This document shows, piece by piece, positions 43,607-53,905 of a DNA stretch of 64,000 nucleotides. Source of the DNA: Myxocyprinus asiaticus (taxonomy: Eukaryota; Chordata; Actinopteri; Cypriniformes; Catostomidae); the NCBI RefSeq assembly GCF_019703515.2, contig NC_059346.1, forward strand, positions 57,362,001 to 57,426,000. Reading direction: 5' to 3'. A program made the position numbers and the translations under genes. Position 1 is the stretch's first letter, and each line of letters opens with the position of its first letter. The notes below the pieces were generated by a model, which worked only from the letters and a program-made list of their open reading frames with translations, ran no database searches and was not told where the DNA came from.

Positions 43607-44068
43607 TGGTGAGTTACTGACAAGTGGCAGCTCCCATCAGATATCTTAACATCAATTCAGGTATATTATCCTTTTTCTGTGGCGCAACTGAATCCAGGTT
43701 ATTGTCCTGTGTTGAAACCAGGAAGTATAATCAATGGAAAGCGCAATTCAGAGGTTCCATTTTGAAAAGTACCATAAAAGTACTTACACCATGCCATAAC
43801 CAGACGCGACATAACAAAAGGTATCTTTTCTATTTTAATCTAAGTTTTTTGCCTAACCAGCGGCGAAACGCGTCAAGCGACCAGGCATTCTAATGACCGC
43901 CTGGTTTCTATTTCTGCGACATTGAGCTGGGTAGCTTTGTCTGCAAAAAGGCTCTCATGGGTCTAAAATCCTTCTCATGACAGTATATTAAGTCAGTATT
44001 ATATTAAAGTATATTTTTATTTGTTTAGTGCTTTTCACAACACATATCGTTTCAAAGCAAAACAATAA

Positions 44069-44072
<4 letters not shown>
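43607..44072. other. Unassigned sequence
   Basis: About 0.5 kb with one 89-codon frame (43624-43893) that shows no domain or codon pattern I can recognise. Confidence 0.35.

Positions 44073-44103
<31 letters not shown>
44073..44103. repeat. (AG)n microsatellite
   Basis: About 15 uninterrupted AG dinucleotides. Confidence 0.95.
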
Positions 44104-44107
<4 letters not shown>

Positions 44108-44455
44108 CACACCGGAACCCCGTGCAAATTAGATCCGATGCCGGGGACTGGATCATGTGTCGTGTCCGACAGGCCAGTAGCCCAGGAATCCTAAGCCGCT
44201 AAGGAAGTCACCCACCCTCGCAACCAGGTCCAAGAGGGGAGTGCATGCGGCCGCCGGACCTCGCCCCTTTTACCTGGACCAAACCCTCTCGTCACTCCCC
44301 AACCTTCACACAGCCCCAAACCCCTTATATTTTGTAATTTATTCCCCTTTTTGGACGTTTTATGTTTAATATTATTCAAAATAAACGCATCTCCGAGGCC
44401 TGATGCTACACCCACTGTGTCTGTCTCTTGCTTAACCTGCCACAGTTGACATAAA
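44104..44455 (+). other. Possible LTR or promoter-like fragment
   Basis: GC-rich first half (CCGGAACCCCGTGC, GCGGCCGCCGGACC) followed by an AATAAA near 44380 and an end at TAACCTGCCACA. This layout resembles the 3' part of an LTR, but no start or partner was identified. Confidence 0.3.
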
Positions 44456-44850
44456 TTTGACAATTTGACAAGAAATTACTCTCGCTGTAACTTTTCTGTC
44501 GTAAAATAGTGGCAAAATATCAAAGCTGGAGTATTACACCTTTATAATCATGAATAGTTTGTCATGATTAAATGACAATTGTGTGGTAATAACTACCCAG
44601 CAGAGGTGGGTAGAGTAGCCAAAAACTGTACCCAAGTAAAAGTACAATTACTTTAAAAAAGTAATTACTCAAGTAGAAGTAAAAGTACTAACATAAATAA
44701 TTACTTGAGTAAGAAAGTATCCAATTAAAAGAGTACTCAAGTAGTGAGTAACTCGTTACTTTCACAAATGACATAATGGATGTTAACTCCCCTATATTCC
44801 ATTACATAATACACATTTAACACGTATTACAGAATTATTATTATTATTAT

Positions 44851-45113
44851 TCATGGAAATTCTGTCATCATTCACCATCATGTTGTCTTTCTTTCTTCCA
44901 TGCAAAACAATAAGGAGATATTAGACAGAATGTTTGCCTGAATGTTTTTCCTCTATATTTTGAAAGTGAATGGTGACTGAGACTGTCAGTCTCTAACATT
45001 CTGTCTAACATCTTTTGTGTTCCACGGAATACAGAAGGTCACACGGTTTGGAACAACATGAGGGTAGGGAAATGATGACAGAATATTAAATTATGGCTGA
45101 GCTATCACTTTAA
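44851..45113. mobile_element. Fold-back element nested in the hAT
   Basis: The left arm AATTCTGTCATCATTCACC and the right arm GGGAAATGATGACAGAAT are inverted repeats, and the inner arms (CAATAAGG...AGACAGAATGTT and ACATTCTGTCTAACATC) also pair. It resembles the element at 57505-57750. Confidence 0.6.
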
Positions 45114-45120
45114 ATTCATT

Positions 45121-45408
45121 AAATTAAATCTCTCATCATATACTCACACTCATGCCATCCCAGATATGTATGACTTCCTTTCTTCTGCAGAACACAAATT
45201 AAGATTTTTAGAAGAATATTTCAGCTCTGTAGGTCAGTACAATGCAAGTGAATGGGTGCCAACATTTTCATGCTCCAAAAAGCACATAAAGGCATTAATG
45301 TAATCCATATCTTCAGAAGTGAAATGACAGGTGTCGGTGAGAAAATCTATGATGGCATGAGGGTGAGGAAATGATGAGAGAATTATCATTTTTGGGTGAA
45401 CTAGGGCT
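45121..45408. mobile_element. Short fold-back element of the CACCCAAAAATGA family
   Basis: The left arm has CTCTCATCATATACTCACAC and CCATCCCAGAT. The right arm has ATGGCATGAGGGTGAGG, ATGATGAGAGAATT and TTTTTGGGTGAACTAG. It is the same family as 49640-50320 and 50378-51289. Confidence 0.65.
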
Positions 45409-46786
45409 CTTGTCAGATCTGGATTGTCAATAAGAAGAGAGGTTTGGAAATGTTTCTAGTAATTATTACGGTGAAAACTTGAAAATGTCCCACAGGGACA
45501 TTATATATAATGCTGAAATATAAACCAAAGCAAGATAATGTTTTATTAATGCCTAATTTCACTATTTCATAGCTTTTAAAGTCCTGTGTGGATTCCTATT
45601 TAAGTGTAGTTACAGTTTTCAGTGTCAAAAGAATATAGATCATTAGTTCTGTACAGCAGTACCGCCACTCTCTAAACGCAGAGTACACAGCCTATGTAGG
45701 GCACCAACCCCGGTCGCGGAACATTCGCTGTGTCTGAAACGGCCCCTTATCCACTATATAATGCACTATTTTGGGTGTCCCCCATTTTGTAGGAGTGTCT
45801 GAATTTTAAGAGAGCCACTCATTCCCTACTTTTGTTCACTCATTCTCACCCACAATGCACTCTAATTTCGAGTGTAAATTTGATGTACACTCGACTACGG
45901 TTAATTGCCCATAATCCACTGCGGGGAAGACATACGAGAGTTTACTGCTTCCTTCACTTCTGCAATGTTTTATTTCATGCTGAATGTATTCAACGACTTT
46001 TTGACAAATCATTACTTGATGAAAAAAAGCATAATAACATATAAAGAGGCAAAACATACAGATACATTTTAATATGTATTCTTTATTTATATTTATACAG
46101 AATTTTGCCATTAAATATTCGGTTATAACATGTAGGTTATGATAATTTGGTCTGATGAAGGCGCTCAGCACCCACAAATGCAACCCAGCTTACATTGGAG
46201 TTTAAGCAAACTAAAGTATAACAATTCAATACAATAATGTATATTAGATAAAATGTGTTTACTCTTTATATTAATAAATATATTATTCGCCATACAATCG
46301 CCTCGTGCCCGCACATCTCTCACGCACGCGCACACGCCTCACATCCCTTGCTGTGCACGCACAGAAATGCTGTCTGTTCACTCTCCAGTTGTCAATCACA
46401 CGTTGCATAGAGCAAAATTGCGGAGCGAAGAAAGTGTTTGTGTAACTTTGTTTGAAGAGCTCGATGCTGCAGCAGTGATGGACTCGGCTTGAGTGACAGT
46501 CTGTGATGGCGTGTGCAGCTGTGAGAACTTCCGCTGTCGTAAAAGTCCCATTCAATAATCTCTCAATAAATTACACATTAACTTAAATTAAACCCAGTAA
46601 TGTAACGAAAGGAACGCCGTACATTGTAACGAAGTAAAAGTACATTTTTTTCATTTGAAATTTACTTGAGTGAGAGTAAAAAGTACCTACTTTTAAACCT
46701 ACTATAAAATAATTTTTTTCCCAAAAAGTTACTCAAGTAAATGTAACGGAGTAAATGTAGCATTACTACCCACCTCTGCTACCCAG

Positions 46787-47786
46787 ATAGCAAGGAGACG
46801 TCGATTCAACATCTATTTTTAGTTGTAAGGGTCGGAATCAGTCGTCAGTCAATTTTCAATGTTGAATCAACATTCACTATTTGCTCAGTACATCAGAACG
46901 TTGTTAGGTCGAATAGAACATATATTCTACTTCGAAATGAAGTTGAATCATCAACATGTACCACTGACCCATTTGGTTGAAATCTTAACGTTTGTTCTGT
47001 GTTGAAATTGGTTAGAGATGTCAGAGTTCTGCACATGCGTGTATTTGAATCTACACCGGGCCAACCGTCAGTGGATGCGTCGCTAGAAAAAGGTAAGCAT
47101 AAATGTACTTTTCATCATTTTACACAATGTTGTGTCAGTCTATCATTGTCACTTTAGATTTTAATTGTTTTATACCTCAGTGTTTTAAAAACATTCTCAC
47201 TTGGTAATTTTGTAATTAAATGTCCTATTTGCGCACTGCCCAGTTTTCTGTGAGGCAGCTGGTAACTGAGGTAAATTTAGATAATTCACCATGTTGGACT
47301 CATTTCAGTTGTTGTAGATGGTCAACTTCAACATGATCAATTTCACTCAGATTTTCTAAACTTTAACTTTAGTTCATTAATTTCTCTGTCCTCCGCTCGC
47401 AAATGTCCTATGACACGCACGAGCCTTCAGTGGTGCAGCGCACCATACTGAGTCAATAATACACAAGGTGAATAAATGCTAAAATTGTCATTACTTTCTC
47501 AAAGACTGTGTTTTAATTTTAGGGACAAACCGTGTGGCATTTTCTGCACTAATGTTCATAGAGGTCCAAATGAGCATGGCAAAGGTAGACGTCTAAAGTT
47601 ATCTTTATAATATTACAATTGTATGTCTCACAACAATATAACATACATTTAAATACACTGGCATCTGCTGTACCTATAAATTGTGCTGGGAAACAGTTGG
47701 TGTCTTTTGTGTTTTACCTAAAGGATTAAATATGATGATTTTTTTTATTATGATTAGTAGTAGGACTGTTAATAATACTGCTTAAT
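46787..47786. other. Internal part of a possible large DNA element
   Basis: Begins ATAGCAAGGAGACGTCGATTC directly after the hAT target site and is rich in GTTGAATCAAC-type motifs to about 47010. The rest has no recognised feature. Short AG|...|GT segments look like exons, but their frames do not join. Confidence 0.35.
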
Positions 47787-48216
47787 GGGGGCCTGGGTAG
47801 CTCAGAGAGTATTGACGCTGACTACCACACCTGGAGTCACGAGTTCAAATCCAGGGTGTGCTGAGTGAATCCAGCCAGGTCTCCTAAGCAACCAAATTGG
47901 CCCGGTTGCTAGGGAGGGTAGAGACACATGGGGTAACCTCCACGTGGTCGCTATAATGTAGTTCTCGCTCTCGGTGGGGCACATGGTGAATTGTGCGTGG
48001 ATGCCACGGAGAATAGGGTGAAGCCTCCACACACGCTATGTCTCCACAGTAACACGCCCAACAAGCCACGTGATAAGATGCGCGGATTGATGGTCTCAGA
48101 CGCAGAGGCAACTGAGATTCATCCTCCGCCACCCGGATTGAGGCGAGTCACTACACCACCACGAGGATTTAGAGTGAATTGGGAATTGGGCATTACAAAT
48201 TGGGGAGAAATAAATA
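47787..48216 (+). mobile_element. tRNA-derived SINE, full length, 16-bp target duplication
   Basis: The head reads GCCTGGGTAGCTCAG...GAGTTCAAATCC, giving a Pol III A box and B box. A conserved roughly 300-bp body follows, then the tail TTGGGGAGAAATAAATAAAT. Flanking direct repeats AATAATACTGCTTAAT lie at 47771-47786 and 48217-48232. This is the signature of LINE-assisted retrotransposition, and the perfect duplication indicates a fairly recent insertion. Confidence 0.92.
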
Positions 48217-49639
48217 AATAATACTGCTTAATAATGTCACTTGTAAGTATTTTTCTATTTCAGAGAGACGTCCAGTGCCTTAGCCCTGTTTCATTTGCTT
48301 CTTGCTTCAGAAGGTAATAGTTTTTAGACAATAAAATGTTTTGCTTTGTTGAAACTTTTCAGCTGCATTTTTATTTATTTATTTATTTATTTTTGAGGGA
48401 TTGCTTTGCAGTAAATCCACCCCAAAGAGGCTCAAATAACAGAAGACAGTGGTATACTTTTTGAGTATTGTATTGTAGTCCCAAATATCTCAAGATAATG
48501 TGTGATATACTGTACGGTGAAGTTAAAATAGAATAACCTGTTATTTCTTTATAATTCTAGAATTTACATTTATAAGATTCAAGTTTATTATGGAATGACC
48601 TTCTGTTGAAATGCAGTTTCACTGTGATTGATGTCTTTTCTTTTACCTTTAGGGAGGAACTCCTCAGAGCCACATCACAGTACATCACTGAATGGTTAAG
48701 TCTTTCTCATCATTGACTACAATTTTCCACCTTTGCAAGTTTACATAGTGCAGATCAAAAAACAGATGTCAATGGAAATAAATGTTGCCTGTACACTTAT
48801 TGATGCACATTAATTACTCCTGAAAAAAGTACTTATAAAATATTTTGTAAGCCTGCTGATCTTTAACCCTTAAAAGGGCAAAAACATACAAATACCTCAT
48901 AAATTAATTTATGAAAACAAATTAATTTATTGCTATTTTCTAACATATTACATTTTTTAAACATTTAAGTTTTTTTCTTCAACATATTTCTTTTATTGAC
49001 AGTTTTGCAGCATGTAGCTTATTTTTCATGAAAACAACATGTAAAAGGTAGGAACATCTGCCGTGAGGTCAGTGGATTTCTCACAATGACATGTTACTTT
49101 AAATTAAGATTGTGAATTGAAGCCAGAGTTTTAATACAAAGTCACATGACCTCAGTATTTGCAGGGACTCCATTTTCAATAATTTTCACAGAAATTTGGC
49201 CAACTTATTCACTGCTCCTAGCTTCAGCCTCTCAAATCCTGTATCACACAGGATACAAAAACCTTTATAGGACTTTAAAGGCATCATAAGAGTTGTTATA
49301 GTATTGGGAATACTCCTGTGACCAGATAAGATTTGATACTGAAGTGGTTCAAATGGTAATATTTGAATTGTATTGTTTTTTTATTTTTTATTTATTTATT
49401 TTTTATTGCAGGTCTTCTGTTTTTTTGTGAGCCCCATTTGAAGACCGAGAACTCAATAACCAGTATCAACCTGGACAGACGTCTATTCCAGTCCTACCTA
49501 CAGCACACAAAACTTTTTTCTGTATTTTATATGGATGGCTGTCTACTTGCAAGTTCTCTTCAAAATTAGATGTATGCAAATATAACTTGAACTGCAAGAG
49601 CAAATAACTTGATCCAGTTACAGAGAATCCCTTAAGTTA
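48217..49639. other. Unassigned sequence
   Basis: About 1.4 kb. It contains an (ATTT)n run near 48368-48394, and a T-rich tract and 68-codon frame at 49363-49569 that looks like chance. No gene or element end was recognised. Confidence 0.4.
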
Positions 49640-50320
49640 AAGGGATATTTCACCCAAAAATGAAAATTTTGTCATCATTTCCTCACCCTCATTCCATCCC
49701 AGATGTGTATGACTTTCTTTCTTTTGCAGAACACAAACACATTTTTTAGAAGAATATCTGCTTTGTAGGTCCATACAGAGCAAGTGAATGGTGACCAGAC
49801 CTTTGAAGCTCCAAAAAACAGATAAAGGCAGCATAAAAGTAATCCATTCGTCTACAGTAGTTTAATCAATGTCTTCTGACGTGATCCAGCCGGTTTTGTG
49901 TGAGAACAGACAAAAATGTAACTCCTTTTTCACTGTACATACTGCCATTGCAGTCTCTAGGCACGATAATGATTTGTAGCTCGATTACAATCACCAGTGC
50001 TTGACGCATGCACAGAGTGTTAGATGGCACTAGAAAGTATAATCAAACTTGAAATCATGATCGCCAAGGAGGCTGCTGATGTGATTTATAATGAAAAAGG
50101 AGTTTTGGTCTGTTCTCACCCCAAACTGATTGGATTGCTTTTTGGAGATTCAAAGTTTTGGTCACCATTCACTTGCATTTTATGAACCTACAGACCTGAA
50201 ATTTTCTTCTGAAAATCTTCATTTGTGATCTGCAGATAAAGGAAAGTCATACGCATCTGGGATGGCATAAGGGTGGGTAAATGATGAGAGAATTACAATT
50301 TTTTGGGTGAACTAACCCTT
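49640..50320. mobile_element. Long fold-back DNA element, copy 1
   Basis: The left arm AAGGGATATTTCACCCAAAA with TCACCCTCATTCCATCCCAG is mirrored by the right arm GGGATGGCATAAGGGTGGG and TTTTTTGGGTGAACTAACCC. The palindromy extends inward (AGGTCCATACAGAGCAAGTG and CACTTGCATTTTATGAACCT). This is a common non-autonomous element type in fish genomes. Confidence 0.75.
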
Positions 50321-50377
50321 CAAGAAAACCTTTAGATTTAATTGTAAGCATATTGTCACTAAGGGTTTACTTAGCTT

Positions 50378-51289
50378 AAATGAAAAGTTCTCCCAAAAAT
50401 GATGATAATATCTCTCATTATTTACTCACCCTCATGATATACCAGGTGTGTATGACTTCTTTCTTCAGCAGAATACATTTGAAGAAAAATAGTCAAATAT
50501 TTTAGCTCAGTAGGTCCTTAAAATGCAAGTGGATGATGATCAGACTTTTGAAGCTCCAAAAATCAGACAGTCAGCATGAACTTCATCCATATGACTCCAG
50601 TGGTTAAATTAATGTTGCTAAAAAGATAAATATTTAAGTACTTTTTAACTCTAAACCATAGTTTTCGGTCAGCAGCCGTATACGCATTCATGAGAGTATT
50701 GTGTACACGTCTCTCGTGTGACGAATTCGTGTTGGCATGTTACAGGCGTAATTTTTCTCATGTTTCTCTCTCGGTTGAGACATCCAGGATAAGCACACAA
50801 ATGCACAGTTGTGAGTAAACAAACAGATAAATACAGATCTAAACCAAAATCAACTAAGCTTCTGTACAGTGTTCCTCCTACTCAGCTGTAAACAGTGCTG
50901 CTCTTCCGCGTGTCACACGTGCATCAGTTCTCAAGTGAACATGTCAATGCGATTACGTCACATGCGCATACTGCTGCTGACCGGAAGCGATGATTTAGAG
51001 TTAAAAAGTATTTAAATATTGATCTTTTTTGCACCAAATGCGATCGTGTCGCTTTAGAAGACATTAATTTTACTGCTGGAGTCGTATGGATGACGTTTAT
51101 GCTGACAATGATTTTTGGAGCTTCAAAAGTCTGATCACCATCCACTTGCATTTTAAGGACCTACTGAGCTAAAATATTTTACTATTTTTCTTCAAATGTG
51201 TTCAGCAAAAAGAAAGTCATACACATCTGGGGTAGCATGAGGGTGAGTAAATGATGAGAGAATTAAAATTTTTGGGTGAACTTACCCTT
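50378..51289. mobile_element. Long fold-back DNA element, copy 2
   Basis: Same family as 49640-50320: left arm GTTCTCCCAAAAATGATG, right arm TTTTTGGGTGAACTTACCC. The inner arms pair over a longer region, including AAATGCAAGTGGATGATGAT and ATCACCATCCACTTGCATTT. A perfect inner inverted segment CCGGTCAGCAG-type lies near 50670 and 50985. Confidence 0.75.
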
Positions 51290-51300
51290 TATTATTACTC

Positions 51301-51373
51301 CCTCGCAATAAATTAACCATGGTTTAATTGTAGAAAACATGACTTTAGTAACCATGGTAAATCTTGTAAGAAT
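51301..51373. repeat. ACCATGG-rich palindromic element, left part
   Basis: Motifs AACCATGGTTT and TAACCATGGTAA. The same motif set continues at 57126-57400 on the other side of the DIRS element, so the DIRS appears to have inserted into this repeat. Confidence 0.55.
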
Positions 51374-51397
51374 GGTTCCCTAATTGTCACTCACTCG

Positions 51398-51556
51398 ACG
51401 TTTTGTCAATGTAGTGACACTAGGGGTCACTCTTGGGAGCCCGAGACACCTCTGGTCTTTGATAAAAGGCCAATGAAAATTGGCGAGTGGTATTTGGATG
51501 CCACTCCCCCGGACATACGGGTATAAAAGAAGCTGGTATGCAACCACTCATTCAGA
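51398..51556 (+). repeat. DIRS left inverted terminal repeat
   Basis: Inverted partner of 56918-57075. Shared blocks are TTTGATAAAAGGCCAATGAA, AATTGGCGAGTGG and CCCGGACATACGGGTATAAA. Confidence 0.88.
51521..51529 (+). promoter_or_regulatory. TATA-like box in the DIRS terminal repeat
   Basis: GTATAAAAG about 65 bp upstream of the leader that precedes Gag. The same box is present in the right terminal repeat and in the fragment at 33005-33309, so it is a conserved part of the repeat and a plausible Pol II promoter. Confidence 0.5.
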
Positions 51557-51824
51557 TTTTCTCTTCGGAGCCAAACAGTCATGCTCATTGAGCTGAATTC
51601 TACTGTTCATTCACCTCTGCTGGATCTGACGGCGCATTTCAGCGGCTTCTCCCTCCTCTGCACTGGTGCACTGCAGAGAACACCCCTGGGCACTTCGGCA
51701 GAAAACAAGAGAGTATATTTTCTGAAAGAGCTTTTTTCCTCTAAAAGAATATATATTTATTTAAAAGAGCGGCACACACGGAACGTCTTTTTAAAGACGC
51801 GTCTTTTTAAAGATGCCTTTCTGA

Positions 51825-53188
51825 TTGTGTATTATTCCTGGTTGCGGTCGTTATTTCTCAACTTCGGATGGTCATGATCGCTGTCTTTCGTGCCTGGGCG
51901 CGACCCACATGGAGGCAGCGTTTGTGGATGGTTCATGTTCTCATTGCGAGAACATGACCATGGCAACGTTGCGGTCGCAGCTTGCTTTCCCCGCCTCAGT
52001 CCTTCTAACTACGGGTATGAGGCCAGCGCGGCTAGCACTGGGGTCGATTTGGGGACCCCAATGGGATCGTCTCCGCCGGGTATCCCCCCGTGGACCTTCC
52101 ATTCCCCAGCACGCTTGTCTGCCCCAATCGGGCTTCCGGATGAGTTCGCCGGCTCATCTCATTGCGAGTCTGGCTTCTTGTTCGGAGCCTGCGAAGATGA
52201 TGAGCTCTCGAGCACAGCATCGGAGAGCGGGCTTGTCCAGTCGGATGCAGAAGCCTCAACTGGGCTCCCCCCCTCGGGGACGATTGCCCAGTCGCAGGCC
52301 GATGCCGAAATGACGGACATGCTTTCCCGGGTGGCCGCGAGCGTCGGGTTAGAGTGGAACCCTCCGCTCTCCCCTGAACCCTCGCGGCTTGATGATTGGT
52401 TCCTGGGCTCGCGGCACCACTCAAAGCAGCCACGCCCCGCTCCAGTGCCATTCTTCCCGGAAGTGCACGTGGAGCTGACGAAATCATGGGAGGCACCTTT
52501 TACTGCCCGGCCCCGATTCCGCAGTTCTCCCGCTTTCACTACCCTCGATGGCGGAGCGGCCAGGGGCTATACGGCAATTCCCACGGTGGATAAGGTGCCC
52601 GTGGTGCACCTATGCCCGCAGAGTGCCGCCACCTGGTGCGGATGCCCTAAGTTCCCGTCCAAGCCCTGTAGGCTCACGTCATCCCTGATGGCTAAAGCCT
52701 ACAGCGCTGCTGGACAAGCCGCCTCTGCCCTGCACACCATGGCTCTCCTGCAGATCCACCAAGCCAGGGCATTGAAAAAACTGCACGAGGGTAGTTCTGC
52801 CCCAGGTTTGATGCAGGAACTGTGCTCGGTGACCGACCTCGTTCTCCGAGCGACGAAGGTCACAGCGCAGTCTCTCGGGCGGACAATGGCCACACTAGTG
52901 GTCCAGGAGCGCCACCTTTGGCTCAACCTGGTCAAGATGGGCGAGGCTGACAAGACACGGTTCCTTGCTGCCCCCATTTCCCAGGCTGGCCTATTCGGCA
53001 ACACTGTCGAGGACTTTGCCCAGCAGTTCTCGGTGGTGAAGCAGCAATCCGGCCGCGGCTCAAGATCCCGCACCCCGTCTGCTCATCGCCAGGCCCGGCC
53101 CCGGTGTGGAGCCCACCGCAGGAAGCAGACGCCACCCGTCTCACAGCCGGCGCCTAAGAACCCACAGAGATCGTCAAAGCGCCCCTGA
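51825..53188 (+). pseudogene. DIRS Gag-like protein, one frameshift
   Basis: The likely start at 51825 gives MCIIPGCGRYFSTSDGHDRC followed by CLSC and CSHC, a Cys/His-rich N-terminus typical of these Gag proteins. This frame leaves homology near 51985, and the rest continues in another frame up to 53188. That later frame includes [69 protein letters not shown] and [18 protein letters not shown]. The second frame alone opens from 51890 for 432 codons. Gag packages the element RNA; the frameshift would prevent a full-length product. Confidence 0.82.
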
Positions 53189-53290
53189 GACAGGCGACCC
53201 AGAGATGAAGGAACCCACTCACATGGAGCTGGTAAAAAGACCACTCCACCCTCCGGTGGAGGGCCGGGCGGAAAATCTTTTGTTGCCTTT

Positions 53291-53905
53291 TTGTTTGATT
53301 TCGCCGCATGCCCAAGTGGCTGTGGTACCCAACAGTTCAGCAAAAGAGCGGCTTCCTTCCTCCCTGGGTCACATACCCGTTGTGCACGGTCGTCACCACG
53401 ACTACCGTCCACGGGTGTTTTCTTGCAGGATTGGCGCTCCAGCGGTGGTCTTTCTGCCCCTGAGCTGTGGCACACAGCCGCCCCCGATGTGGCAGTCTCC
53501 ACGGGTTACGAGGACAGTCCTCTTCCTCCCCCGTCCCAGACTGTTCCGGGGGTGGTCACAAAGAGCCAGGTAAGTGCTTCGATGTCCCTAAACTCAGCAC
53601 GGCCACGATGTGGTGTGGCACCTCAAGCTCGACCCCGCCACGAGGCCCCACCTGCCGGTACGTCCAACGACGTTGTCCCCTTGGTCCCCCTTGCAGGGGA
53701 CTTGGACGCGTGGCTTGCGCTTTCCAATCCGTCGCGATGGCTGATCCGGACCGTCCGACTCGGCTACGCGATTCAGTTCGCCAGGCGCCCGCCCAGGTTC
53801 AGCGGTATTCACTTCACCTTGGTCAAGAGCGAGAACGCTGCTACCTTGCACGTGGAGATAGAACCTGTCCCTCCAGCCGAGATGAAGAAGGGGTTTTACA
53901 GCCTA
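53291..53905 (+). pseudogene. DIRS reverse transcriptase, N-terminal remnant
   Basis: The frame running to 53941 contains NPSRWLIRTVRLGYAIQFAR, RPPRFSGIHFT and EMKKGFYS, the region just upstream of the RT palm. It is homologous to 23924-23570 of the minus-strand copy. The sequence then jumps directly to TNERAQSVLACLK of the thumb in a different frame. Motifs A, B and C (IDLKDAY, LPFGLS and YLDD in the family) are all absent. Confidence 0.82.

Larger units (their letters stand above)
44601..46778. mobile_element. Non-autonomous hAT-type transposon with 8-bp target duplication
   Basis: A 2178-bp element with inverted ends CAGAGGTGGGTAG and CTACCCACCTCTG. It is flanked by identical 8-bp copies of CTACCCAG (44593-44600 and 46779-46786), the target duplication length of hAT elements. 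The ends are dense in AAGTA/TACTT motifs. No transposase frame is present. Two smaller fold-back elements are nested inside at about 44851-45113 and 45121-45408. Confidence 0.9.

Noticed and set aside
47040..49570. Possible multi-exon gene from AG|...|GT segments (near 47522-47584, 48263-48314, 48653-48692, 49413 onwards)
   Set aside because: The segments do not join into an open frame (the second junction gives a stop within a few codons) and match nothing I know. The borders are common dinucleotides.
53467..53904. N-terminal 145 codons of the long 839-codon frame
   Set aside because: These are out of register with the ancestral reverse-transcriptase frame, which runs in another frame here (53291-53941). 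Only the part after the deletion joint is homologous protein.
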